30,689 nt of DNA. It comes from Chara braunii. Taxonomy: Eukaryota; Streptophyta; Charophyceae; Charales; Characeae. Where the stretch lies: contig BFEA01000228.1 in the NCBI GenBank assembly GCA_003427395.1, forward strand, positions 159,494 to 190,182, given 5' to 3'. The notes under the pieces were generated by a model that saw only the letters and a program-made list of their open reading frames with translations, ran no database searches and had not been told where the DNA came from. How positions within the stretch are numbered: position 1 is the stretch's first letter; each line of letters begins with the position of its first letter. A program made the position numbers and the translations under genes. Below are positions 16,210-26,499 of the stretch, one piece after another.

Positions 16210-19200
16210 ATGGAACCAGACGCGATGGGGCCACAACCAACCACGGGTGAAGTGGGGGAGGGGTACAGGACATCGCCCGATCGAGCTCTGAGAGATCTGA
16301 AGGAACGAATTAGGCGGGAAGCACCGCTAAGTTGGGCTGACCAAGCCAATGACGGAGAGCCCGACGTAATGGGCGAGCCGGTCGTGGCAGAGCCGCAGGA
16401 GACTCTGAAGACAGGAACCTCGAGCGGCCAACGAGAAGCGACGAGACGACGCTCCCCCGAGTATGAGCGGAGGGAAACCATGACGGATAGACACAGGGAC
16501 GACAGGCGAGAGAGTTCGAGGAGTTGGAGGGGCAGAGATAGAGATAGAGCACCGCCGCGGCGTGTCTTCGACCTCCAAACGGGGGAATCACACCCGCTCC
16601 CTTACGAGAGCAAGGATCGCTATATTATTACACACAAGGGCTCAGAGCCTCATACTTTCAGGGGTTATCGCGTCACAGAATATCTGGAGAAGTGGGAGCT
16701 TCACGCCAGCCGGAGTCAGTGATCGGAGGAAGAGATTATAGAGAACTTCCTATTTAGTGTGGACCCAAGTTTCGGCAAGGAAGTCAAGGAAACCCGACCG
16801 AAGGATGGGAAATGAACTACGTACAAAAAAAATCTCGTTGAGTTTTACAAATTGGAGGATAACAAGTACTCCATCAAGGACCTTGAGACAATGACTCAAG
16901 ATGAAGATGAGAGCGTACGGGCATTTGGGATGCATTTCCAGAAGATCTCCGACGTGCTGATAAAGANGGGGAAGATCTCAGAGGTCGAGCGCTGTACTAT
17001 CTTCATCGGACACCTGTCCAAAGGTAAACAAAAGAGTATACTTAGAGATCTTCCGCGCGACAAGCTTGACTTCCCAGAAGTCCTAAAGCTCGCAATAAAG
17101 GCAGAGGCAGACGATTACAAGGACTTGGTGTGGAGAGGGATGAGGAGACGTGACTTCTCTCTCTACAAGGAATATGCCACTGANAGATGTCCTGATTTCA
17201 AGGACTATCCCTGGTCGGAGAAAAATGAAGTCGTCGCCGAGGAAGTGAAGAAGATAAGGGACATAGTAAAGGGATTGACAAGACAGGTTACAGAGATTGT
17301 GACCACCACAGGAGCCACGACATACCGGGACAAGCCCGAAGGACCCTATTCACTTCGCTGGGACCGGAGGAACACTGATTCCTGGAGGAGTGTTGAGGAT
17401 AGAAATCCTCGAACGCTGACTGATTACCGTGCGAGGGAAAGGGAGAAAGACGATGAACCATGGCGACGTAAGGATGATGAGATAGACCGGGACCGCAGGA
17501 CTCGCGAGACGTATGGGCGTGCTAGGAGACTGGATGACTACTCGCGTAGCCCTCGCTATGAGCCTGACGGGGGTAGAGGCGACTCTCGAGGCCGGTGGGA
17601 GTCGGATCAGGGCCGGCGAGACGGATACAGGGATGGTAGATATGCGAGATTGGACCGAGATGGACGTAGGGACGACATATATGAGAGATCGGACCGAGAT
17701 GGACATAGAGACGACAGATATGAGAGGTCGGATCGAGACGGATACAGGGGCGGCAGATATGAGAGAGGAGATCGACCCGATGATTCACGCGGGCGATACG
17801 ATCGAGGAGACCGACGTGATGATTCACGCGGGCGGTACGACCGAGGAGACCGACGTGATGATTCACGCGGGCGATACGACCGAGGAGACCGACGTGATGA
17901 TTCACGCGGGCGATACGAACACGGAGACCGCCGCAATGATTCGCGCGGAAGGAATGAGAGAGGGGGATATGACGCTTCTGCAGAACCGTATCCGAAGTCC
18001 CCTGACCCTAGAGCAGCGAGAGGTTCGACCTCCAGAGGCGCAGACGACAAGCCACCCATACCCAGGAACTATTGCGTTTACTGTAGGGGGGATGATCATA
18101 TCAAGAGAGATTGTCCGGATCTCAAACGGGCAATAGATGAAGGACTTGTCGTGCTTGATGACCGCAAGTACGTCAAGTGGGCATATGATCTAGGAGATGT
18201 ATCGATGTTCCCTTCGATGAAGGAGAATGTCGAAGCAAAGAGAGTAAAGTCGAGTAAAGGAAAGAAGTCGGTTAGGAGCCAGAGCATCAAGATAACTTTC
18301 GAAGGAGATATGGCAACCACACCCATAAGGGTGGCAGCTACCAAGTCCGCGAGAGGGTCTATATCGAAGAAGACCGACACGGATTACGTGATGGCGGAGA
18401 AGGACGGACAGCGGAGCGATGGAGAGGAGGTTATTCTTTCGCCGCGAAAACGGGGAGTGAAAAAGTTTTTAATGAAGAGTTCGCTGGATGAGATTGACAC
18501 GGTCGAGTCACTGAGACGGGCCCTTCGGCAGCCCATGCAGTGCTCTATTCTGGAGTACCTGGCGGCATCGAAGCCGGCTCGCGATGAGTTACAGATGATC
18601 ACGCGGAAGACTCGTATACCTCTATCAGAGGAGGCTCAGGGGGCCCCTACGGCGGAAACTCCTACAGTAGCAGTAACAAGGGTGACTGCCAGAGCAGATC
18701 GCATGGCGACAGTCCTTCTTGACGGGATGGAAGGTGTGCCTCCAGACAAGTTTTACATACTTGGTAGTGGGGCCGTGGAGGCGATCATAAACGACGGGGC
18801 GGTACTAGATGCTGTGATCGATAACGGCAGTGAGGCTGTCATTATAGACGAGGATCTGGCAGTACAGGTTGGACTGGGCCTCGATAGGTCATAACTATTC
18901 GAGATGGAGACGGCTGATGGGAGAAAGCAACAGATCACCGGGGTTTCTTACAAGGCAGCTATAGAAGTCCAAGGAGTGCGAGTGACCCTTCCTGTCTTTG
19001 CAGTCAAGAACTGCAGCTCCGATTTGCTCTTGGGACGAACATGGTTGAGCCACGTGCACGCGGTGACGATAGAGCGACCAGATGGGAGCCAGACATTGTC
19101 CATTAAGAAGCTAGATGAGACGCGGGTTATGATTGAGACAGTGGAGCCTCGGGACCCGAGGAACAGAGCAGCTCTTGTGTGGGTGCAAGACCAAGTGATC

Positions 19201-19308
19201 AGATTAAGTCATTACCTATCTCTGGCCGCGCGGTGCGATTTCGCGAGAAGAAGTATGGACCACTGCTCACAGAGGAGGAAGGTCGGATCGTGGAGGTGGA
19301 AGATTTAG
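16210..19308 (+). pseudogene. gag-pro: Gag-protease polyprotein, copy 2 (stop-broken)
   Basis: One frame from ATG 16210 to 19308 with in-frame stops at 16720 (TGA), 16813 (TGA) and 18892 (TAA). The first two fall where copy 1 has tryptophan (TGG). Domains in order: charged N terminus; capsid-like region with EYLEKWELH and, later, VWRGMRRRDFSLYKEYA; R/D-rich 13-residue repeats (17641-17952); CCHC knuckle CVYCRGDDHIKRDC (about 18079-18120); a basic segment; ALRQPMQCSILEYLAAS; FYILGSG; the aspartic protease with active site VIDNGSEA (DNG instead of the usual DSG or DTG) at about 18817-18840 and the second motif DLLLGRTWL at about 19020. Gag and protease share one frame, as in many plant Ty3/gypsy elements. 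The last 100 bases lie beyond a frameshift near 19200. Confidence 0.85.
17641..17952 (+). repeat. 39-bp coding repeat in gag (13 residues, eight units)
   Basis: Eight units of 39 bases start at 17641 and encode YERSDRDGHRDDR-type then YDRGDRRDDSRGR-type peptides. Units four to seven are nearly identical in DNA, showing recent expansion. The region is mixed-charge, R/D-rich and probably disordered, just before the zinc knuckle, so it likely takes part in RNA binding or condensation. Copy 1 lacks the array and has only irregular R/D-rich sequence here. Confidence 0.9.
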
Positions 19309-19696
19309 GGAGTCGGCTGATAGTGGACGGCAACTCATACCCAAAGGAGACAAATGAGGAATTTGGCGGTGTGGTATCTGTGTCTTTTTTAAGGGCACGG
19401 TCCCCTATGGGGGGCTACCCCAGCGACACAAGCGAGTAGCTCAAAAAGTTCAGCCAGCGGCGGTGGGCCGCGAGCGATCTGCACTGGAAGGGATACCGAA
19501 AGAAGAGATCGCAAAGGAAATCAAAGAAAGAAAGAAAAAGGAGCCGCAACGCCTAACGGAAGAGAGAATAACAGGGATGGACATTGGAGATGGAAATCTG
19601 ACCCCACAAGAGCGAGAACGTGTGATAGAGATCCTAAAGACGTGCGATAAGGCTATAGCCTTCAGCGACGCGGAGCGCGGTAGGGTTGACCCTTGA
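19179..19696 (+). pseudogene. Protease-reverse transcriptase linker, copy 2
   Basis: After a frameshift near 19200 the protein continues in the third frame (VRFREKKYGPLLTEEEGRIVEVEDLG) to about 19440, then in the second frame from about 19463 (NLTPQERERVIEILKTCDKAIAFSDAERGRVDP). The last part is the usual lead-in to reverse transcriptase. A TGA at 19694 interrupts it before YAKPTRIYTIPYIPWN. At least two frameshifts and one stop make this a dead copy in its present form. Confidence 0.65.
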
Positions 19697-20587
19697 TACG
19701 CAAAGCCAACAAGGATTTACACGATTCCATATATTCCTTGGAATGACGCAGAATGAAAATACGCCCAGAAGAAGAAGGCAGAAGTTATCGTTTTTCTGAA
19801 AGAAAAGATGGTTTCCCATATTGCGGAGCCGTCTGATAGCGCCTATGCTAATCGATGGTTCTTCCTACGAAATCCGATGGATCTAGGACCTTCAGAAGGT
19901 CAATGCGGTGACGATACGAGACGTGGTCTCCGTGCCGCACGCCGACTTACTGGCCGAAGGCGCTGCAGGCAGGTCGATTTATTCGGTCTGTGATCTGTTC
20001 TCAGACTATGATGAGGTACCGCTTGATCCTAGGGACAGACACCTCACGACTATGCACACGCCGTTGGGACTGATACAGATGATGGTTGTCCCTATGGGTT
20101 GGACTAATGGGGTAGTCATTTTTGAGAGAGCCATGGTAGCCGTCCTCAAGGACTTCATCCCTGATAAGGTTGAAGTTTTTCTGGATGACTTTCCTATAAA
20201 AGGGCCAGTAAACAAGGATGAGACAGAGGTTGTACCATGAGTTAGAAGATTCGTCGAGCAGCACCTAACAGATTTTGCGTGGTACTTGAGCAGCTGGACG
20301 ATGCGAATTTAACGGTCAGCGGAACAAAGAGCCGATGGGCCGTCTCGACTATTAAGATCTTGGGCTTTATCTGTGACTCTAGAGGACGCCGAGCAGATCC
20401 GGCGAAACTAGACAAACTCCTGAACTAACCGTCACCGTTATATAATCCAACCGAGGTCCGACAGTTTCTGGGAGTGATCGGTTACTGACGTATATTCATA
20501 CGAGGGTATGCGGAGAAGGCTGAGTCATTGAGGTTACTCCTTTGAAAGACTGAGAAATTTTACTGGAATTCCTCACAGAAACTCGCT
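19697..20587 (+). pseudogene. pol: Reverse transcriptase domain of Pol, copy 2
   Basis: The Ty3/gypsy reverse transcriptase, which copies element RNA to DNA in the particle, is recognisable in order: SAYANRWFFLRNP (19840s), a frameshift with a small deletion at about 19880-19887, DLQKVNAVTIRD, the first catalytic block CDLFSDYDEVPLDP, VVPMGWTNGVVIFERAM, and the FLDD box in VEVFLDDF (about 20170-20195, first residue F instead of the usual Y). A TGA at 20238 and a second shift near 20279 lead to KILGFICDSRG and EVRQFLGVIGY. Stops at 19754, 20426, 20486 and 20543 sit at places usually holding tryptophan. Confidence 0.85.
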
Positions 20588-21139
20588 ATGCAAGAACTTA
20601 AAGGCGAATTTAAGGAGGGAGGACGCGTATTGGGCGTGCCATTCTTTGATGATGAGGCTGGGAGACCCTTCATAGTATCCACGGATGCTGAACCTTGTTC
20701 AGTAGGTGGATTGTTGTCTCAGAAGGACGCTGGAGGGAAGGAAAGACCGTTAAGATTTGAGAGTAGAACACTTAATACGGTTGAGCGTAACTACAGTCAA
20801 TTCAAGAAGGAAGTGTTAGCTGTTATGCGGTGTCTAGACACGTTCAGACACTATATCTATGGGCGATGGTTCATCTTGAGAGTAGATCCTACCGCGGTTG
20901 CCTCTGTCCTCCAGAAGGACTTTAGCCTGACGGACCCGACCATCGCTCGATGGTTAATACGGATTCGGCTATATGATTACATAGTTGAGAGGATATCTGA
21001 CACTAAAAATGCCGTGGTAGATGGGCTTTCGCGCATCCCTCTCGAGGCCGAGCGCCCGATAATAGCTGGAGCCCTGACAATAGCGGAGCCGAGACGCGTC
21101 GAGCGATTTCTGGTTAACCTTTACGAGGGCAAATACTGA
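20588..21139 (+). CDS. pol: RNase H domain of Pol, copy 2
   Basis: RNase H degrades the RNA strand of the RNA-DNA hybrid. The whole domain is open here: catalytic aspartate in VSTDAEPCSVGGLLSQ, glutamate in NTVERNYSQFKKEVLAVM, a further aspartate in LRVDPTAV, and the closing VVDGLSRI typical of Ty3/gypsy elements. It is in the same frame as the preceding reverse transcriptase end and the following integrase. The stop at 21137 (GKY then TGA then TIGLHLSEEE) is a likely former tryptophan codon. Confidence 0.85.
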   Translation: MQELKGEFKEGGRVLGVPFFDDEAGRPFIVSTDAEPCSVGGLLSQKDAGGKERPLRFESRTLNTVERNYSQFKKEVLAVMRCLDTFRHYIYGRWFILRVDPTAVASVLQKDFSLTDPTIARWLIRIRLYDYIVERISDTKNAVVDGLSRIPLEAERPIIAGALTIAEPRRVERFLVNLYEGKY

Positions 21140-21154
21140 ACGATCGGGCTACAT

Positions 21155-21970
21155 TTGTCAGAGGAGGAGAGTCAAGAATCAGATATCCAGAGACAAGCGG
21201 CGCAGTACTGCCTTAGAGCCGGTCATCTATCTCGAAGGCCCGTCGGCTCGGGGATGCCCTTACGAGTAGTCTGTGACCCTGAGGAGAGACAGATGATAGT
21301 TGCGGAGCTTCACGACGGGGTAGTCGGAGGACATAGGGGAGTAAAAGGGACCTACGAAAAGGTACGCAGGTTGTACTGGTGGGAAGGACAGTATAAGGAC
21401 GTCGAGAGGTATTGTATGACCTGCGAGGAATGCCAGAAGAGAGTTCTTGTGAAATACAAAGAGCCTCTTCATCCATCCTATCCCACCAGACCAGGAGAGA
21501 AGGTACACATCGATCTGGTGAAGATGCCGAAAGGAGTAGGCAATATGAACTACGTCGTGAACCTACGAGACGATTTCACTGGGTTCGTGGACAGTAGACC
21601 TATCAGGAGTAAGACGGCAAAGGAAGTGAAGAACTTCATCATGGAGTACTTATCTAGGTATGGTTGTGTCAGCAAGATAGTGATGGATAGAGGGGCAGAG
21701 TTTCTAGTTGACGAGGTTCAGAGTGTGTTCAAGAGAGCCGGGGCGAGAGTTTCGATAACCACCGCCTATCACCCACAGTCGAACTCCTCAGTAGAGAGGG
21801 GCCACCAGACTCTGATAGCGTCACTGTCCAAGTGGTGCAAGGGTAAGGACAGTGATTGGCCACGATATTTTCGATACGCAATATGGGCGGACAACGTCAC
21901 GGTCCGGGCTAGTACCGGATATCCACCGTACACCTTGTGGTTTGGGCGGCATTGTCCGCTCCCCATATAG
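21155..21970 (+). CDS. pol: Integrase, zinc-binding and catalytic domains, copy 2
   Basis: Integrase inserts the cDNA into the genome. The frame is open for 271 codons. The N-terminal zinc module shows H-x6-H (HDGVVGGH) and C-x2-C (CMTC). The catalytic core has the D,D-35-E-type residues: D in VHIDLVKM, D in IVMDRGAEF and E in SSVERGHQTL, preceded by TAYHPQSN. All three catalytic acids are present. It is in frame with RNase H upstream and ends at a TAG at 21968, after which the frame continues as FHVDSWTTVDW. Confidence 0.9.
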   Translation: MSEEESQESDIQRQAAQYCLRAGHLSRRPVGSGMPLRVVCDPEERQMIVAELHDGVVGGHRGVKGTYEKVRRLYWWEGQYKDVERYCMTCEECQKRVLVKYKEPLHPSYPTRPGEKVHIDLVKMPKGVGNMNYVVNLRDDFTGFVDSRPIRSKTAKEVKNFIMEYLSRYGCVSKIVMDRGAEFLVDEVQSVFKRAGARVSITTAYHPQSNSSVERGHQTLIASLSKWCKGKDSDWPRYFRYAIWADNVTVRASTGYPPYTLWFGRHCPLPI

Positions 21971-22771
21971 TTTCACGTCGACAGTTGGACAACCGTCGAC
22001 TGGGCGGAGGAGATGTCCAGAGAGGAACTCATAGCTGCCCGAACAAGACAAATAGCCTACGGTTTGGAAGATAACCTTATGATAGCGGCATATCGTCTAG
22101 CAGTGGAAATGAACAAAGGTAAAGAGAGATGGGATAAGAACGTGAAAATCAGGAAAGAGAGGGTGAGCGTAGGAGATATGGTCCTTCTCTACGACGCAGT
22201 ACTGGAAAGGACCTGGACCGGAAAACTCGCCAACAGATGAATGGGACCTTACAGAGTGGTTGAGGCACTCGACTGGGGTGCATATATGATAGCAGAATTG
22301 GACGAATCCAAGTGGAAGGACTCAGTGGCGGGTGCTAGGTTAAAGCTGTTTAGACCCAGGCCTGCACCCACCTTATCACTGACGAGCCCGAAAGGGAAAG
22401 GAAAAGCCAAAATGGAGGATGGATTCCCCTTGAGACGATTCGAGGCAGGGGAAAGTTCCAAGAAGAGAAAAAGAGTGGAGAGAAGAAAGGTTAAAGGGTT
22501 GGCATTAGGGAGAGAGAAGAAATGGTTATTCGTGATCAGGAGGGCCAGACGGATAGTCCGCATTAGACAAACTGGCGGGACGGCACCCTTCTCGGGCCAA
22601 CGACAGAAGAAAAAGAGGGACGTGCCAAGGCCAAGAACCCGAAGAAAAAGGAAAGTCGAGAAGCATCTTTATAGTCCCAGGACTCATAACAAACCAAAAC
22701 TTAAGACGATTAAACGCCGACGTGGACATCCTTTACGGGCAATCACCCTGAAGCTCGTCCGCTTCGTTTGA
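21971..22771 (+). pseudogene. pol: Integrase C-terminal part with GPY-type module and basic tail, copy 2
   Basis: The pol frame continues after the TAG at 21968 to 22771 with one further TGA at 22238 between LANR and MGPYRVV. Elements of this type usually have RW before GPY, so a TGG to TGA change is likely. The GPY/F-like module MGPYRVVEALDWGAYMIAEL is followed by about 140 residues very rich in K and R (KGKGKAKMEDG, KKRKRVERRKVKG, RTRRKRKVEK), suitable for nuclear import or chromatin contact. I see no chromodomain. The last codon is directly followed by the 3' non-coding block. Confidence 0.75.
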
Positions 22772-23830
22772 CGTCAGTGGATAGGGCTCGATGGGAGCGT
22801 CGAGAAGTAGTCCGGGCCAGCTGTCAGGCGGCCACAAGCAGTGCGCCGCTTGAAATCCGCAACTTTGAGGCTTTGGCTCAGGGGCAAGTCCGTGTTTTGA
22901 TCGTACTCTGGTTCGACTGGACAACAAAAATTAGGAGAACTTTTGACCCCCCTGACTTTGGGCACACTGAACCTTACGAGTAACACTCTGAGATAGCGAG
23001 ATGGGTGGCCGCACTCGGCACGTCTAGGGACCGTCATTTCCGGCCGTTCAAAGGGTTAGACCCGGATTGGCCTGCCGCAGAGAGGCATCGTGGGAACAGA
23101 CCTTGCCGCAAAGTTTTGCAGCATATGACAGGGGTCGAAATGAGACCTCAAATTTTTGACTATTTTAGTACCATAATTAGAGATGGGAAAAAGGGATTGA
23201 GACCAGTAGGGGAGAAGGTAAAAATATAATATTTCCTAATTTTTTTATTTTGCACGACATTTAAATCTAAGGGGGGAAAACCCTTGTATTTTATGATCCC
23301 GACAATGAATTTAAAAACGCAAAAAGAGACTTAAAAATGGAAAAAGAGAAGAGAAACAAAAAAAATTCGGCCATTTATTTAAACTATCTCGGAAATTGAT
23401 TTTGGGGAACTTACGACTGATTTACTATTTCTGACAATAGAATTAAGAAAAAAGAAGAATGATTAAAAACAATGAAAGGAACGGGAACCCATGACTACTA
23501 GGAGATTGACCTGCTTTCGCCTCGATTGCCCGTCATCAGTTCTGACCCCGGATTGATCATTTTCTTTGGATTCTGACAGTTTTTCTTTACTGCCGATGGT
23601 TGAGATTCCCTGCGACGCTATCCCTGGTTTGCCTGATTACTAACATTAACACAGTTGGGATGTTCTGGGAGCGGGAGTCGCATGGACAGCATGCGGTGGT
23701 GCTGCCTTGGGCTGACAGTTTGGTATTTGGCTTAGTACGAGTGCGGGGCTCGGAGAGATTCGGTACTAATACGGACTAGGTACATTCTACGGTATCCGGC
23801 GAGTGTCTGGTTCGGTATGGGCTCAGCATC
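22772..23830 (+). repeat. 3' internal non-coding block, copy 2
   Basis: Counterpart of 4728-5760, with the same ordered landmarks and scattered differences plus small gaps. It starts immediately at the end of pol. AT-rich between about 23220 and 23480, then mixed. No conserved frame. Confidence 0.8.
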
Positions 23831-25600
23831 AGAGTACTTCAGGGTTTGGTCACACCATCGAGATTTATTGTCAGGTCCGGGAACACCGCGACCATTTAAT
23901 TCAGCTCTGGCACCACTACGGCGGTCTATATCAGGTTTGGATCGAGTTCGGTGACGATTCGGTGAGGACACGACACTCGGGGCCGGCGTCTACATTCCAC
24001 GGTGTTCCGCAGGGCCCGGTACGGTGTGAAACAGGGATGGGCTATTGTGGTAATCCGCAGTGTTCGATATTCTTCAGACTCGGCAGAGGTTCGACATCAG
24101 ACGGGAACATGCCGCTGCATTATTTGCAGGTTCGGCATTGGTCCAACATGGGCATGGACTGTTGGGCGGAACCTACTTTCGGACCCGGGAACCGGTACTG
24201 CTACGGTGAATCTCCTATCGGCGGTGAGTGGGGATGGTAAGGTTCAGACTAGGTTTGACGATGCGCTGCCCGCTGGGACAGTACGATACTGTCGACCAGA
24301 CCGGTATGACCCCGTGGTTCGATTCCTCTATTGGTTGCCAAGGCATGTGTGGCATCACAGGGTCACCACGCTCGGTGGTTTGGACCAGCCTGGTCGCAGG
24401 CTCGAACGCAGGATCTGGTACCGTAACACTGCACTCACTGTTCGGAGAACTGAGCTTGCGAACTCGGTCCCTACGGTGCCTGCTCGGGACCGGTCCTGGT
24501 ACGGCTGAGGCTGAAAACGGCGGGGGAGGACGCACAGGCGTGCGAGGCGTTCTCTGCCCACACAAAATTGTGGGTGCGGCATGTCGGGAGGTAGTTATAG
24601 GCGAGGAGAGACAGAAGAGGGTGTGTGTGCACGGTGTGCTCGGCGAGGATACGCTGGCGGGTGCAGTTGTGGGACCGTGCGCGCGATGATCCGGGGTCAA
24701 TTCGCAAGTCGAAGTGGAGGGTGCTAAGCGAGCGGGGGATGCATGCCAGGTGTACCCTGCGATTGGAAGATTCGAGCCGAGGAGAGCCGGGAGGTTGGGC
24801 GCGAGGCGGTTACAAGCTGGGACACGCGACAGGGGAGGCATCGGTTCAGTGGGGAACGGCGTGCCAAGTGTCCGCAGCCCGCAACACAAGTCCAGATACG
24901 AGACGACTGAGAAGGAGATGGGGGGAAGAGTTGCGAAGGGAAGGGACGGTATGGAAGGTGCGCTCTGTCCACAGCGACGCTGAGTCCAGGCAGAATCCAC
25001 GTGAAGGGGGACCTGTTTGGCTGAGACGCGTGCAACGAAGCTGCTGGCTGAGAAGAAACAAGCGAGCTTGCATGTTGGGAAATAATTGGTCGGTGAATAA
25101 CTCGGTCATGACAGCTCCAGCACGCAAGCTGCTCTTAGTGAGCAACAGTGAGAACAGTCGAGGGAATAGAAGGTGGGCATCAGAGAGAGAGAGGACGAAA
25201 TTCTGAGAGGTGTACTCTGACTTCGCTGGTGCAAGCTGCTACGTACTCATTCAACGGGAGAAAGGTGCTCGTGTGCGAAGGGCCAAAAGGGACGGAGAGT
25301 ACGGGTGAAGAGGGAGTGTTGCGGCAGGCGCGCCAAGTGAGACTCCAAGTCAGTCTGGTCGTCGTTGGCTCGTTAGCGGGTGCCAAAGTGAGGGGGACGA
25401 TGATGGCCTTCTGAATCAAGAAGGGAAAGGTATTCGAGGAAAGGAGGAAAGGCCGGACGCGTGCCTGGCCTCAGCAGGCCGCATGGGCGAGGCGAGGACG
25501 AAGGGCAAGTGCTGATCTGAATCAACGGAATTGCGCCCGCTTGCCTTGAACATCGAGGCCCAACGACCGTCGGAGGCGCATTAACTGTGCAATCGCGCTA
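23831..25600 (+). other. Diverged 3' region of copy 2, no gene recognised
   Basis: The first 160 bases hold a few degenerate units of the minisatellite seen in copy 1 (TCAGGTCCGGGA, TCAGCTCTGGCA, TCAGGTTTGGAT). To about 24180 a weak match to 6300-6430 persists. Farther on the sequence is purine-rich and GC-rich with long but domainless overlapping frames on both strands (for example 24215-25000 minus). The LTR expected at the 3' end of copy 2 is not found. Confidence 0.5.
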
Positions 25601-26377
25601 ATAAGGGGAAACCGATGTCTCTGCTGATTCACCAGTTCGTCTTTGTTGATGTGTCATTTCGACGTTAGTGGGGCCGGTCACTCTGCGCTGATCGGGCAAA
25701 CGAGCATCTCTGCAGTTGGTGGGGGCAGCGCCCCGTTGCAATACGACAAACGAACAACCAAGTATGACCAGGTGCACAGGGCGCATTCGAATCGCCGACA
25801 TGACAGCGGGGATCTAGCTCGCAACCGCTATCGGAAGCACTCATGGGGTAAGTATTGTGGGTGCTTAAATGCTCGAGTCTCCCGTACCACCAACTCACGG
25901 TGGTGCCGTGGAATTCCATCGCCCCGTATTGGCCCCGCGCGCCTTGCAGAAATTGCAGACGACGCGACAACCGACGAACCCCTGAAACCACGGAGCCTAA
26001 CCAGAACGCGCGACGACAAACACCACGCGTCTGCACCCGGAGGTCCGACTTGTAAGAACCGCAACCCTCATGAGCTTCTTCCGGACCACCGTCAATAAAG
26101 CAGACGGATCGGACGGCCTGGATGCACCACGCATGCCATTTGCCTTATGCCGCACGACATTGACCGTCATCAGACCGGAGGTGAACCGCCCCTTAGCCTT
26201 ATTGCACCTATGCCCCCTGGACCCTTGCCACAGGAGATCTGAGTTCTAACCTGGGACTCCACCCCCACTTTCCCAAAAATCCTTGGCACACCCCTTTTCG
26301 CACTTCCAGGCCCATATCCCACTCCGATCAGGAAGTCGCACTGGGCGTGAGGTTCGGCGTCACAGAATGGGTATCGC
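25601..26377. other. Unassigned sequence, no gene supported
   Basis: Frames of about 120-150 codons exist on both strands (25643-26098 plus, 25665-26036 minus) but overlap one another and show no known motif. I see no repeat connection to the LTR elements. Confidence 0.4.
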
Positions 26378-26499
26378 CGTACTATCACCGTACTATCAAC
26401 GTACTATCAACGTACTATCAACGTGCTATCAACGTACTTATCACCGTACTATCATCGTATTATCACCGTACTATCACCGTGCTATGACCGTAGGATGAC
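26378..26499 (+). repeat. 11-bp tandem repeat, about eleven units
   Basis: Units follow CGTACTATCAM with single-base variants (CGTGCTATCAA, CGTATTATCAC, CGTGCTATGAC); one unit has an extra T. The last two units are the most diverged. It lies within otherwise non-repetitive sequence. Confidence 0.9.

Noticed and set aside
24215-25000. 261-codon minus-strand frame
   Set aside because: Low-complexity P/S/T/R composition, overlaps long frames on the other strand, no known motif.
26050-26170. LINE-like reverse transcriptase fragment (ADGSDGLDAPRMPF)
   Set aside because: Only a few residues resemble the motif, with no further reverse transcriptase block nearby.
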